A DNA stretch of 64,000 nt, from assembly GCA_031286585.1 (NCBI GenBank), contig JAITUC010000038.1, positions 496,001 through 560,000 of the forward strand, in the 5' to 3' direction. This DNA comes from Delftia acidovorans (GTDB lineage: Bacteria; Pseudomonadota; Gammaproteobacteria; Burkholderiales; Burkholderiaceae_C). Positions 37,383 to 46,115 of the stretch are shown piece after piece (within the stretch, counting starts at the first letter, position 1; the number at the start of each line of letters is the position of its first letter). A program made the position numbers and the translations under genes. The notes below the pieces were generated by a model. The model saw only the letters and a list, made by a program, of their open reading frames with translations, had not been told where the DNA came from and did not search any database.

Positions 37383-37428
37383 AAAAAAAAGAGCATGCTT
37401 CGCTTGCTACACAAGCGGCGCACGCTCT
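37383..37428 (-). terminator. Rho-independent terminator of the amino acid ABC transporter genes
   Basis: On the minus strand a two-part stem (GAGCGTGC...GCATGCTC with an inner CGCTTG...CAAGCG, 37391-37428) is followed by eight T's (37383-37390). It lies about 40 bases after the ATPase stop at 37467 and insulates mlaF from the upstream transporter genes. Confidence 0.88.
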
Positions 37429-37466
37429 CGGGACCTGGGGAAAGCCCGAATTGGATAGATGTTTTT

Positions 37467-38243
<777 letters not shown>

Positions 38244-38301
38244 CCAGAGCGCGGCGTACTACACGCTGTCCTTGAAAACGGGCGTGACCCCATACAGAAA
38301 C

Positions 38302-38388
38302 ACCGAGCAAGGGCCGCCCCGCCGCGAGGGTGTTGTCCCCCTCCCGCGTAGCGAGAGAGGGGGAAGGCGCGAAGCGCCTCAGGGGGTG
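38302..38388. repeat. Dispersed palindromic repeat, copy A
   Basis: The stretch ACCGAG-AAGGGCCGCCCCGC, GAGGGTGT-GTCCCCCTCCC, a short variable part, GGGGGAAGGCGCGAAGCG and CTCAGGGGG recurs at 59634-59739. Inner parts can fold: CCCCCTC with GAGGGGG, and GGCGCGAAGCGCC as a small hairpin. It fills the gap between the transporter permease and ATPase genes. I know very similar G/C-rich intergenic repeats from many Comamonadaceae genomes, so it is a REP-like element, not a gene. Confidence 0.75.
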
Positions 38389-38395
38389 CCGCGTG

Positions 38396-39049
38396 TCACG
38401 CGTCATACTTTGCATGGCGTTTTTCTAGGTATTGGAAGATCCAGGTCAGCACCAGCGTCATCACGAGGTAGAAGCCTGCAGCCACCACGAAGGGCGTGAT
38501 GGTGAAGTCGCGCTGCACGATGCCGCGCGCGGCGCGCAGCAGGTCGTTCAGGGCCAGCACGTAGATGAGCGAGGTGTCCTTGACCAGGGTGATGGTCTCG
38601 TTGCTCACGGGGGGGATGATGCGCGCCCACATCTGCGGCAGGATGATGCGGCGCATGGTCTGGCCGTAGCTCATGCCCAGCACCTTGGCACCCTCGTACT
38701 GCCCGCGGTCCACGGACTGGATGCCGGCGCGGAAGATTTCGGCGAAGTAGGCGGCGTAGTTCAGCGCGAAGGCGACGACGGCGGCGGGGAAATCGGGCAG
38801 GCGCACGCCGATCACGGGCACGAAGGGCAGCGCGAAGTAGATGAACAGCATCTGCAGCATCAGCGGCGTGCCGCGCATCAGCCAGATGTAGCCGCCGACC
38901 AGCCGGCTCAGGGCGGAAAAGCGGGAGATGCGCATCAGCGCCAGCGACAGTCCCAGGGGAATGGACAGCGCCAGGGTGATGACGAAGAGCTTGAGGGTGA
39001 CCAGGGCGCCGGCGGACAGCGGCCCCATGAGCGAGATTACATATTCCAT
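38396..39049 (-). CDS. Polar amino acid ABC transporter permease
   Basis: 217 residues, about five membrane segments. HisM/GlnP-type motifs: GALVTLKLFVITLALSIPLG, RGTPLMLQMLFIYFALP, AYFAEIFRAGIQSVDRGQYEGAKVLGMS, and the EAA loop RRIILPQMWARIIPPVSNE. One permease gene implies a homodimeric pore. It lies about 130 bases after the binding protein gene, past a hairpin that probably reduces its expression. Confidence 0.93.
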   Translation of the reverse strand: MEYVISLMGPLSAGALVTLKLFVITLALSIPLGLSLALMRISRFSALSRLVGGYIWLMRGTPLMLQMLFIYFALPFVPVIGVRLPDFPAAVVAFALNYAAYFAEIFRAGIQSVDRGQYEGAKVLGMSYGQTMRRIILPQMWARIIPPVSNETITLVKDTSLIYVLALNDLLRAARGIVQRDFTITPFVVAAGFYLVMTLVLTWIFQYLEKRHAKYDA

Positions 39050-39129
39050 CGAATGGCCTCAGTGCGGTGCGCGGCCCCGCCGGCATCGGCAGGATCCGGG
39101 CAGCCACGGGCGCGTGCGTCCCAGAACGC

Positions 39130-39164
39130 AAAAGACCGGCAATGCCAGGCTGGCCTTGCCGGTC
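39130..39164 (-). terminator. Intra-operon terminator/attenuator
   Basis: On the minus strand GACCGGCAA (39156-39164) pairs with TTGCCGGTC (39134-39142), followed by TTTTGCG. It lies just after the binding-protein stop and before the permease. A leaky terminator here would give much more binding protein than membrane components, a common arrangement for such transporters. Confidence 0.75.
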
Positions 39165-39180
39165 GCATGGCGTGCCGGAT

Positions 39181-39987
39181 TTACTTGATGATGTCCTTGC
39201 CGAACCACTTGGAGGCGATCTCGGCGGCCTTGCCGTCCTTCTTCATCTCGGCCAGCGCGGCTTCGAGCTTGCCCAGGACTTCGGTGTCTTCCTTGCGCAG
39301 GCCCACGCCGTAGTCCTCGGTGCCGAAGTTGTCCTCGAGCACCAGGTACTCGCCGGACTTCTTGGCCACGTGGAAACGGCCCACGACCTCGTCGACCACG
39401 ACGGCATCCAGGCGGCCTGCCGACAGGTCCATCAGAGCGGTGATGTTGTCGCCGAAGGTCTTCAGCTCCTTGAAGCTCGCGGCCACGGCGGCGTCCTTCT
39501 TGATGGCGTCCACGGCCGAGCTGCCATCCTGCGCGCCCACGACCTTGCCGGCCAGGCCAGCCTTGTCCTTGATGTCGGAGTTGGCGCGCACGATGATGAT
39601 CTGGTGGTTCTCCATGTAGGGCGCGGTGAAGGCGATGTTCTTCTTGCGCTCTTCGGTGATGGTCAGGCCGTTCCACAGCGCATCGACGCGCTTGCCGACC
39701 AGCTCGGCCTCCTTGGCGCTCCAGTCGATGGGCTTGAAGTCCACTTCCACGTTCATGCGCTTGGCGGCTTCACGCGCCATGTCGATGTCGAAGCCGACGA
39801 TCTCGTTCTTGTCGTCACGAAAGCCCATGGGCGGGAAGTTGTCGTCCAGGCCGATCACCAACTTGGTCATGGCTGCCGGCACGGGGGCGGCAACCGGCGC
39901 GGCGGCGGTCGATGCGGACTCGTTCTTGCCGCAGGCTGCCAGCAGTGCAGACAGGGCCACCATGGCCAAGAGGGTGCGTTTTTTCAT
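39181..39987 (-). CDS. Polar amino acid ABC transporter substrate-binding lipoprotein
   Basis: 268 residues. The signal sequence ends in a lipobox (LSALLAACGK, Cys near 19), then a short Ala-rich linker. It is a SBP_bac_3 family protein: VIGLDDNFPPMGFRDDKNEIVGFDIDMAREAAKRM, DALWNGLTITEERKKNIAFTAPYM, VGAQDGSSAVD, DAVVVDEVVGRF. The Arg in TEERKK and Asp in VVVDEV are the usual amino acid contacts. The exact amino acid is not predictable; no regulator is nearby. Confidence 0.92.
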   Translation of the reverse strand: MKKRTLLAMVALSALLAACGKNESASTAAAPVAAPVPAAMTKLVIGLDDNFPPMGFRDDKNEIVGFDIDMAREAAKRMNVEVDFKPIDWSAKEAELVGKRVDALWNGLTITEERKKNIAFTAPYMENHQIIIVRANSDIKDKAGLAGKVVGAQDGSSAVDAIKKDAAVAASFKELKTFGDNITALMDLSAGRLDAVVVDEVVGRFHVAKKSGEYLVLEDNFGTEDYGVGLRKEDTEVLGKLEAALAEMKKDGKAAEIASKWFGKDIIK

Positions 39988-40195
39988 GGCTTAAAGCTTT
40001 GGAGTGGAAAAAGCGAAAGGCGGCGGCCACCGCACGCAAGGTGCGCAATCGTTGTAATGAATGGTTCCTTGGTGGAACCTTTGTCTCGGTTGGGTGCCGG
40101 CGCCGAATCCCGTATTGTCGCGCAGACCGGCGCCCCCCGCCAACACGCCGGATCAAGACCGTGCAAATCGGCAGATGGCGATAGATGCCTGCCGG

Positions 40196-41569
40196 TCACT
40201 GCAGCATGAAGGTCTTGTACTCGAGCCGGTTGAGCTCGCGCGAGAGCAGGTACAGCCCCACGCACAGCGTCACCAGCATGGCCAGGCAAAAGCCGTAGCC
40301 ATAGAACGCGGCACCCAGCGCCAGCGAGATGCCCGTGAAGGCGATGTTCAGCACCACCAGCAGCAGGCAGAGCATGAACACGATGCGCCGCTCGTCCAGG
40401 TAGAAGAACACGTTGAGCACGGCCATCACCCCCACCTGCAAGCCGGCGCCCACCACCTGCACGTGCAGCAGCGGCAGGTACAGCTGGGAGATGCCCAGCA
40501 ACTGCAGGATGGCCGGCCCGGCCACCAGGGTGACGAGAACGGCCAGCGTCTGCACCTTGGCGATCTCGCCCAGGCCCGCCTGGATGGCGTAGACCATCTC
40601 GTTGCGCATGGATTCGATGTATTCCAGCGATCCGCCGCCGCGCACGGCGTCGAAGAACTTGTCGTAGTACTCGACGAAGTCGGTCTCGATGCGCACCAGG
40701 AACACCGCCATGCCCGGAATGATGGACAGGTACGACAGGAACACAGGCAGGTCGTAGATCAAGGAGGCCCTGAGCCCGCCGATGATCTGCTGCGAGGTCG
40801 GCGGGTAGTACCAGAACATGAACTTGTCGATCCAGATGCCCAGGTTGTAGAGCACGCCGATGCCGATCAGCGCCGGAAAGATCAGCGAGCGCTGCGTGAA
40901 GTCAAAGGCGATCCAGCGCTGCTGCAGAGGAAAGCTGCGCAGCACGATCAGCCACATGCCGGCCAGCAGCAGCACGTGGCCGATCACGAAGCTGGCCAGC
41001 AGCCCTTCCAGTCCCCAGTAGCGCAGCGGCAGCGCCAGCAGCACGATGAGCAGGTAGGTGGCGCCGAACAGCCCGGCAATGGCCCGGTAGTGCTTGAGGC
41101 CCGACAGCAGCACGGTCATGACCCAGACCACGCACATCAGCGTGAAGCCGGCCAGCATCAGCACGCGATACAGCAGGCCCTGGCCCGGCAGCACCACGAA
41201 CAGTGCCAGCGTGCCCAGCGCGCTGGCCGTGGCCACGACCACCAGCAGCAGGCCATGCAGGTTGGGCAGGATGCTCTCGTCCTTCTTGAGGAACAGCTGG
41301 TCCGACACAAAGCGCGTGAAGGCCAGCTGCGCCGCCCCGGTCAGGATCAGGCTGCTGGCCACCAGGTAGGTCACCGAGGTCTGGAACTGCGTGACCAGCA
41401 GCGGCGGCGCCACCACGCTGACGCTGAACACCCCCACCAGCAGGATGCCGATGATGGAGAAGACCCACGGCCCCGAGCCGATGACGCCCGCATAGGCATA
41501 CGCCTGGAGCACGCTGGTCAGCGTGTTCTTGCGCAGCAGGTGGCGCAGTTCGAATCCAATGCCGGCCAT
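40196..41569 (-). CDS. pelG: Pel polysaccharide inner-membrane protein PelG
   Basis: 457 residues with about twelve membrane segments and the family start MAGIGFELRHLLRK. PelG is a Wzx-like multi-pass protein that, with PelD and PelE, forms the inner-membrane complex through which PelF makes and exports Pel. Conserved loop PPTSQQIIGGLRASLIYDLPVFLSYLS-type sequence is present near residue 260. The start overlaps the PelF stop by one base (TGATG). It is the last gene of pelABCDEFG. Confidence 0.93.
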   Translation of the reverse strand: MAGIGFELRHLLRKNTLTSVLQAYAYAGVIGSGPWVFSIIGILLVGVFSVSVVAPPLLVTQFQTSVTYLVASSLILTGAAQLAFTRFVSDQLFLKKDESILPNLHGLLLVVVATASALGTLALFVVLPGQGLLYRVLMLAGFTLMCVVWVMTVLLSGLKHYRAIAGLFGATYLLIVLLALPLRYWGLEGLLASFVIGHVLLLAGMWLIVLRSFPLQQRWIAFDFTQRSLIFPALIGIGVLYNLGIWIDKFMFWYYPPTSQQIIGGLRASLIYDLPVFLSYLSIIPGMAVFLVRIETDFVEYYDKFFDAVRGGGSLEYIESMRNEMVYAIQAGLGEIAKVQTLAVLVTLVAGPAILQLLGISQLYLPLLHVQVVGAGLQVGVMAVLNVFFYLDERRIVFMLCLLLVVLNIAFTGISLALGAAFYGYGFCLAMLVTLCVGLYLLSRELNRLEYKTFMLQ

Positions 41570-43125
41570 CAGTGTTTTTCCTCGGACTGTTGCAGCGCCC
41601 TGTCATAGACCTGCTTGTAGCGCTCGAACAGCAGCCGGTCGGAGTAGTAGCGCTCCACACGCGCAATCCCGGCCGCGCTGGCGGCCTGCCACTGCGCGGG
41701 CGAGCTCAGCAGCTCCAGGCAGGCGTCGGCCAGCGCCTCGGGGTTGGCAATGCCGACCACGCGCCCGCACGATCCCAGGGCCTGGTCTTCCGGCTCCAGC
41801 CCGTCGATGAGCTGGCGGCAGGAGCCCACATCGGTGCTGACCACGGGCACGCCTGCGGCCTGGGCTTCGAGGATCACCAGGGGCAGCGCCTCGCTGATGG
41901 AAGACAGCACGACCACGCCCACCTTGGGCAGCAATTCCTCCACCTTCTGCATGCCCAGGAAGCGCACGTTGGCCTGCAGACCCAGGCTGTCCACGAGGTT
42001 CTGGCATTCCTCGGCATAGGCCGGGTCCTCGGCCGTGGGGCCGGCCACCCAGGCCAGGGCCTGGGGCATCCGGTTGACCACGCGGCGCATGGCGCGGATG
42101 AAGGTCTTGATGTCCTTGATGGGCACCACGCGGCCGATCAGGCACAGCACGGGCGGCACCTCGGCGGGCCGCTGGGTGCGCAGCGGCGCAAAGCGTTCTA
42201 TGCGGATGCCGTTGGGGATGCTGACCGTGCGCTCGGTGGCCGCGCCATCGGCCACCTGGCGCAGGCGGTTGTTCTCGTACAGCGCAATGATGGGGTCGGC
42301 CGCGCCGTAGCAAAAGCGCCCCATCCAGTCGAAAAACCGTATCCACATCTGCCGGAAGAACGACACCTCCATGGGGTCGCGCTGGAAGATGTTGCGGTTG
42401 TCGCGGATCCAGGAGCTTTGCAGCAGGTCGATCTGGCGCTCTTTCGTGTAGATGCCATGCTCGGACAGCACCAGCGGCAGGCCGCGTGCATGGTGCAGCA
42501 GTCCACCCAGGAATCCCGCATAGCCGGTCGAGACGGTATGCAGCACGCGCACCGGGATCAGCCCGTGGGCGATGCGCGCCATCAGCCACAACGGCTGCAG
42601 CATGATGCGCACGGTCCAGAAGAAGTCCACGAACGACGGGTCGGTGCAATGGCGCCGGTAGCTGTCGCGTATCAGGTCCCAGGCGAATTCGCTGTGCAGG
42701 AAATCCTCCAGCGGCAGGCTGCCGCCGGGCTGCAGCTCCAGCGCAATGGAGCGCATGGCCGCCAACACCTTGGCGCGGCTTTCGGCGCTGCCGTCATGCG
42801 CCTCCAGCGCACCCAGGAATTCCCGGGCCTTGGCCAGGGCCTGCGGGTGGCCGCGCGAGGGGGCCGGCTGGATGTTGGAGTGCAGCGCGTCGAACAGGTA
42901 GTGCTGCTCGAAGTGCACCACATTGGGCGGCAGTGGGTAGCGGAAATCGCCATAGTCCTCGCGCCGGCTGCCCAGGAAGACAATGGCGAAGCGGTGCTCG
43001 GGATAGGCCTGCAGGATCTGGTTGACCCAGCTGGACACACCGCCGCTGACATAGGGGAAGGTGCCTTCCAGCAGCAGCGCGATGTCCGCATGGGCCGCCG
43101 TGGGGAATTGGCTCGCACGGCTCAT
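41569..43125 (-). CDS. pelF: Pel polysaccharide glycosyltransferase PelF
   Basis: 518 residues, cytoplasmic, GT4 family with the PelF-specific N-terminal domain (DIALLLEGTFPYVSGGVSSWV). Donor-binding motifs: PNGIRIERF, LIGRVVPIKDIKTFIRAM and the acidic EX7E region SSISEALPLVILEAQAAGVPVVSTDVGSC. PelF uses UDP-sugar, thought to be UDP-GalNAc, to build the polymer. Overlaps pelE by four bases and pelG by one. Confidence 0.95.
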   Translation of the reverse strand: MSRASQFPTAAHADIALLLEGTFPYVSGGVSSWVNQILQAYPEHRFAIVFLGSRREDYGDFRYPLPPNVVHFEQHYLFDALHSNIQPAPSRGHPQALAKAREFLGALEAHDGSAESRAKVLAAMRSIALELQPGGSLPLEDFLHSEFAWDLIRDSYRRHCTDPSFVDFFWTVRIMLQPLWLMARIAHGLIPVRVLHTVSTGYAGFLGGLLHHARGLPLVLSEHGIYTKERQIDLLQSSWIRDNRNIFQRDPMEVSFFRQMWIRFFDWMGRFCYGAADPIIALYENNRLRQVADGAATERTVSIPNGIRIERFAPLRTQRPAEVPPVLCLIGRVVPIKDIKTFIRAMRRVVNRMPQALAWVAGPTAEDPAYAEECQNLVDSLGLQANVRFLGMQKVEELLPKVGVVVLSSISEALPLVILEAQAAGVPVVSTDVGSCRQLIDGLEPEDQALGSCGRVVGIANPEALADACLELLSSPAQWQAASAAGIARVERYYSDRLLFERYKQVYDRALQQSEEKH

Positions 43126-44144
43126 GAGGCACTCCAGTAGCGGATGCTGGGCTTCAGGCGCGGCAGGGCTTGCTCCAGGTCCAGCGAACGCATCAGGGCC
43201 TGCGCCTTGGCGAACTCCCGCCGATCGAACAGCAGCTCGGCCTGGTAGGGCACGACGCGTGCCGGCTCCATGCCCAGCGCCAGCGAGCGCTCATAGCAGT
43301 CCAGCGACTCCACCACCCTGCCCTGCATGTGCAGCAGCCGGCCGCGGCGCAGCAGCAGCAAGGCGTTGTCGGGCCGCTGGGCGAGCACCAGATCGCAGTA
43401 GTGCAGGGATTGCTTGATGGCGTGATCGCGCACATCGCCCTGCGCCACGCCCTGGTAGACCAGTTCCGCGTACAGGTCGGTCAGCGCCCGTGCCGCCTGC
43501 AGGGCGCGCGGGCCGGGAGGCTGCGTCCCCTCGCTCTGGCTGGCCTGCTCGAACAGCTGCAGCTCCTGGTGGATGGTCTTGCTGATCTCGCGCTCCTTGG
43601 CGTCCAGCATGCTGTAGGCCAGCAGGCGCAGGTCCTCGCTGGAATCGCCCAGCGCCGTGCGCAGCATGGGCGAGGCGATGCGCCCCGGCACGCTGCCCAG
43701 CGCCACCATGGCCCGCATGCGCGAGGCGACCGGCACATTGGGATTGGCCAGGAAGGACTGCAGGCCCGCCTGGCGGCGGCTGGTGCCGGCCTGTTGGTGC
43801 GGGTCGAAATCGGGCAGCGGCATCACCGGGAAACGCGGGCCGCCCCGCGGGCCGCGCTGGGTGTGCAGCGCAATGGTGGCGACCACGGCGCCCAAAATGC
43901 CGGCCACCGGCACGGCATAGGCAAACAGCCCCATCAGCGCCACCAGCGCCAGCCGCTGGCGCACCGACTTGGCCGAGGTGGCCAGGAACGGCGCCAGGCA
44001 CAGCGCCAGCAGGCCGCTGGCCAGCCCGTGGGCCGTGAGATAGCCCAGCAGGGCCGCGTCCGACTGGCTGCGCAGCAGCCACAGGCTGCTCCAGGAAGCG
44101 ATTTCCGCGGCCAGCGCGCCCAGTGCCAGCTTGAGGTTAAGCAT
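43122..44144 (-). CDS. pelE: Pel inner-membrane scaffold protein PelE
   Basis: 340 residues from ATG 44142-44144; the longer frame upstream lies inside pelD and has no family sequence. Two or three N-terminal membrane segments (ALGALAAEIASWSSLWLL, LASGLLALCLAPFLA, MGLFAYAVPVAGILGAVVAT) precede a soluble helical part with TPR-like repeats (residues about 230-340, DNALLLLRRGRLLHMQGRVVESLDCYERSL). PelE joins PelD and PelG in the synthase complex. Starts inside the end of pelD (8-base overlap). Confidence 0.88.
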   Translation of the reverse strand: MLNLKLALGALAAEIASWSSLWLLRSQSDAALLGYLTAHGLASGLLALCLAPFLATSAKSVRQRLALVALMGLFAYAVPVAGILGAVVATIALHTQRGPRGGPRFPVMPLPDFDPHQQAGTSRRQAGLQSFLANPNVPVASRMRAMVALGSVPGRIASPMLRTALGDSSEDLRLLAYSMLDAKEREISKTIHQELQLFEQASQSEGTQPPGPRALQAARALTDLYAELVYQGVAQGDVRDHAIKQSLHYCDLVLAQRPDNALLLLRRGRLLHMQGRVVESLDCYERSLALGMEPARVVPYQAELLFDRREFAKAQALMRSLDLEQALPRLKPSIRYWSAS

Positions 44145-45516
44145 GGCCCTGCCCCATCTGATGCAGCCGCTCCAGCACGCTGCTGGCCGAGCAGCGGTCC
44201 AGCAAGATGGTGCGCGGGAAAATGCCCGCATCGGCCAGCGAGGCCACGCCGCGCTGGGCCAGCCAGCCTTCGATGCGGTTCAGGTAGCCCTCGGCCGTGG
44301 CATTGGTCCCCAGCGGCATGAAGATGGCCAGCAGCTGCCGGCCCTTGCTTTCCTGCAGCCAGGAGCGGTCCAGCATGCGTTCCAGCCGCATGATCTGCTG
44401 GGCCATCTGGGCCTGCACTGCCGATGGCGACAGCTCCAGCGCCACCACCACGCTGGTCAGGCGCGCGCTGCGGTTGACATGCTCCATGCGCTGCAGCTCG
44501 AACGCGAAATGCGGCGGGCAATCGGGATAGGCCTTCAGCAGCGGCGCCGCCAGGCTGTTGGCGGCCACGCTGTCCGTGTAGTAGCCCAGCAGCAGGTTGA
44601 TGGTCTGCAGCGCCTCTTCCTGCAATGCGAAGAAAGGCATTTCCTCGACCAGCAGCAGGCCGTAGATCTCGCCCTCCAGGTCCAGCATGGGCGCCACGAC
44701 GATGTACTGCGTCTGCTGGCCCTCCGCCATGCTTTGCGAGACATGGCACAGCACGTGGCTGTCTAGCGCCTGCCGCACCAGCGGGTCGTGCACATGGATG
44801 GGCCGCTCGCCCCCCAGCTGGGCGATGGGCGCGGGGTCCAGCACCCCGTTGCGCACGGGCACCAGGCTGGCCACGCTGATCTGGCTGAAGCGCGACAGCA
44901 GGTTGAGCAGGCTTTGCGCATCGCCCTCGGCGCCGCTGAGGCCGCTGAGCACGTTGATGGCATCGCGCATGGACACGGGACGGCCTATGAGCTCCTGCTC
45001 CAGCCGGTCATGCGACAGGCGCAGCAGGTAATGCTGGCGGATCAGCTGCTCGGTGCGCTGGTCCATGTAGTTCTGTGCCGTGCGGGCACGGCGTATGCGT
45101 GCGCGCCAGAGGCTGGAAATCTCGCCCACGACCATGACCAGGATCAGGCCGCCCAGAAAGTACTGTTCCGGGAACAGCGACAGATCGCGCTGGTTGACGC
45201 CCAGCCAGGCCAGCAGCAGCACGCCGGCCGCAGACAGGCCGGCCACCGGCCCGTAGCGCAGGGCCACCACCACCGGCGCCAGCCAGGCCCAGGGAAACTC
45301 GGACTCCACCCACAGGGGATTGCCCGGGTTGGCCCACATGCCGATCAGCAGGGCCAGCACCGGCAGCAGCAGCGTCTCGCCCACCACCACCCAGGGCTTG
45401 GCGCTCGTCTGCACGAGCAGTCCCAGAGGCGAGCTTCTGAATTCCGCGGCAATGCCGGCGCGGCGCGGTGCAGCGGAATGCGGTGCCGCCTTGGGCGTGG
45501 TGGCTTGGTCTGGCAT
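44137..45516 (-). CDS. pelD: Cyclic-di-GMP receptor PelD
   Basis: 459 residues. Four short membrane segments near residues 35-140, then a GAF domain (about 165-310) and a degenerate GGDEF domain (about 320-459) without the GGDEF motif. The inhibitory-site motif RxxD is retained as Arg380-Met-Leu-Asp383, and an Arg at 414 lies where the second c-di-GMP contact is expected from Pseudomonas PelD. This suggests that Pel synthesis is switched on post-translationally by c-di-GMP here too. Confidence 0.92.
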   Translation of the reverse strand: MPDQATTPKAAPHSAAPRRAGIAAEFRSSPLGLLVQTSAKPWVVVGETLLLPVLALLIGMWANPGNPLWVESEFPWAWLAPVVVALRYGPVAGLSAAGVLLLAWLGVNQRDLSLFPEQYFLGGLILVMVVGEISSLWRARIRRARTAQNYMDQRTEQLIRQHYLLRLSHDRLEQELIGRPVSMRDAINVLSGLSGAEGDAQSLLNLLSRFSQISVASLVPVRNGVLDPAPIAQLGGERPIHVHDPLVRQALDSHVLCHVSQSMAEGQQTQYIVVAPMLDLEGEIYGLLLVEEMPFFALQEEALQTINLLLGYYTDSVAANSLAAPLLKAYPDCPPHFAFELQRMEHVNRSARLTSVVVALELSPSAVQAQMAQQIMRLERMLDRSWLQESKGRQLLAIFMPLGTNATAEGYLNRIEGWLAQRGVASLADAGIFPRTILLDRCSASSVLERLHQMGQGHA

Positions 45517-45538
45517 GAAGAATCGTTCCTGGATGCGC

Positions 45539-46090
45539 TTATCGGGCGTTGGCCAGGCCCGTGCCCAGCAGGTTGCGGATCAGCTTCTGGCCCACGGCGG
45601 CCAGGGCCTCGCGGCTCCAGCCGCTTTGCGCGCCCGCACCGCTCCACACGGTGGCGCCGGTGCCCACGTCCACGATCTCCAGCGTCACGCCCACGGCCGG
45701 CTCGCCGTCCACACCCACCTTGTAGCGCCATTCGTCCACCGCGCCCGTCAGCGCATAGCGCACGCCTTCGCCGCGCGCCCAGGCCAGGGCGTCCTCGCGG
45801 CGCTTGGCGTCGCGGCCGTCGAACAGGGTCTCCTGCAGTGCGTCGCCCGTGTATCGCTTGACCTGGCCCACGCCACGCGCATTGATCAGCGCCGTGGCAA
45901 TGGCGGCGGCGCGGTTGCCGGCCATGGGCGTTTCGGTGTGGTTCTCGAAGGGCAGCACGGCCCAGCTAGCGTTCGTCTCCAGCGCAGGCGCCGTGCCCCG
46001 GTCGATGGTCGAGCAGGCCGACAGCAGGCCGACAAGGGCGATACCCGTGAGCACGCGAAGGCGGGAGGCGAAAGTGGTGCGGTGTGTCAT
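45539..46090 (-). CDS. pelC: Pel outer-membrane lipoprotein PelC
   Basis: 183 residues. Lipobox LLSACS (Cys near 26). The family forms a twelve-subunit ring at the periplasmic face of the outer membrane that guides the positively charged polymer toward the PelB pore. Recognisable parts: WAVLPFENHTETPMAGNRAAAIATALI, RYALTGAVDEWRYKVGVDGEPAVGVTLEIVD. Lies 22 bases before pelD. Confidence 0.92.
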   Translation of the reverse strand: MTHRTTFASRLRVLTGIALVGLLSACSTIDRGTAPALETNASWAVLPFENHTETPMAGNRAAAIATALINARGVGQVKRYTGDALQETLFDGRDAKRREDALAWARGEGVRYALTGAVDEWRYKVGVDGEPAVGVTLEIVDVGTGATVWSGAGAQSGWSREALAAVGQKLIRNLLGTGLANAR

Positions 46091-46115
46091 GGAGAAGCTC
46101 CTTGAAGTCTTCGGA

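Noticed and set aside
40061..41608. 515-codon plus-strand frame rich in Gln and His opposite pelG
   Set aside because: Antisense of a GC-rich membrane protein gene; its composition reflects complementary Leu and Val codons.
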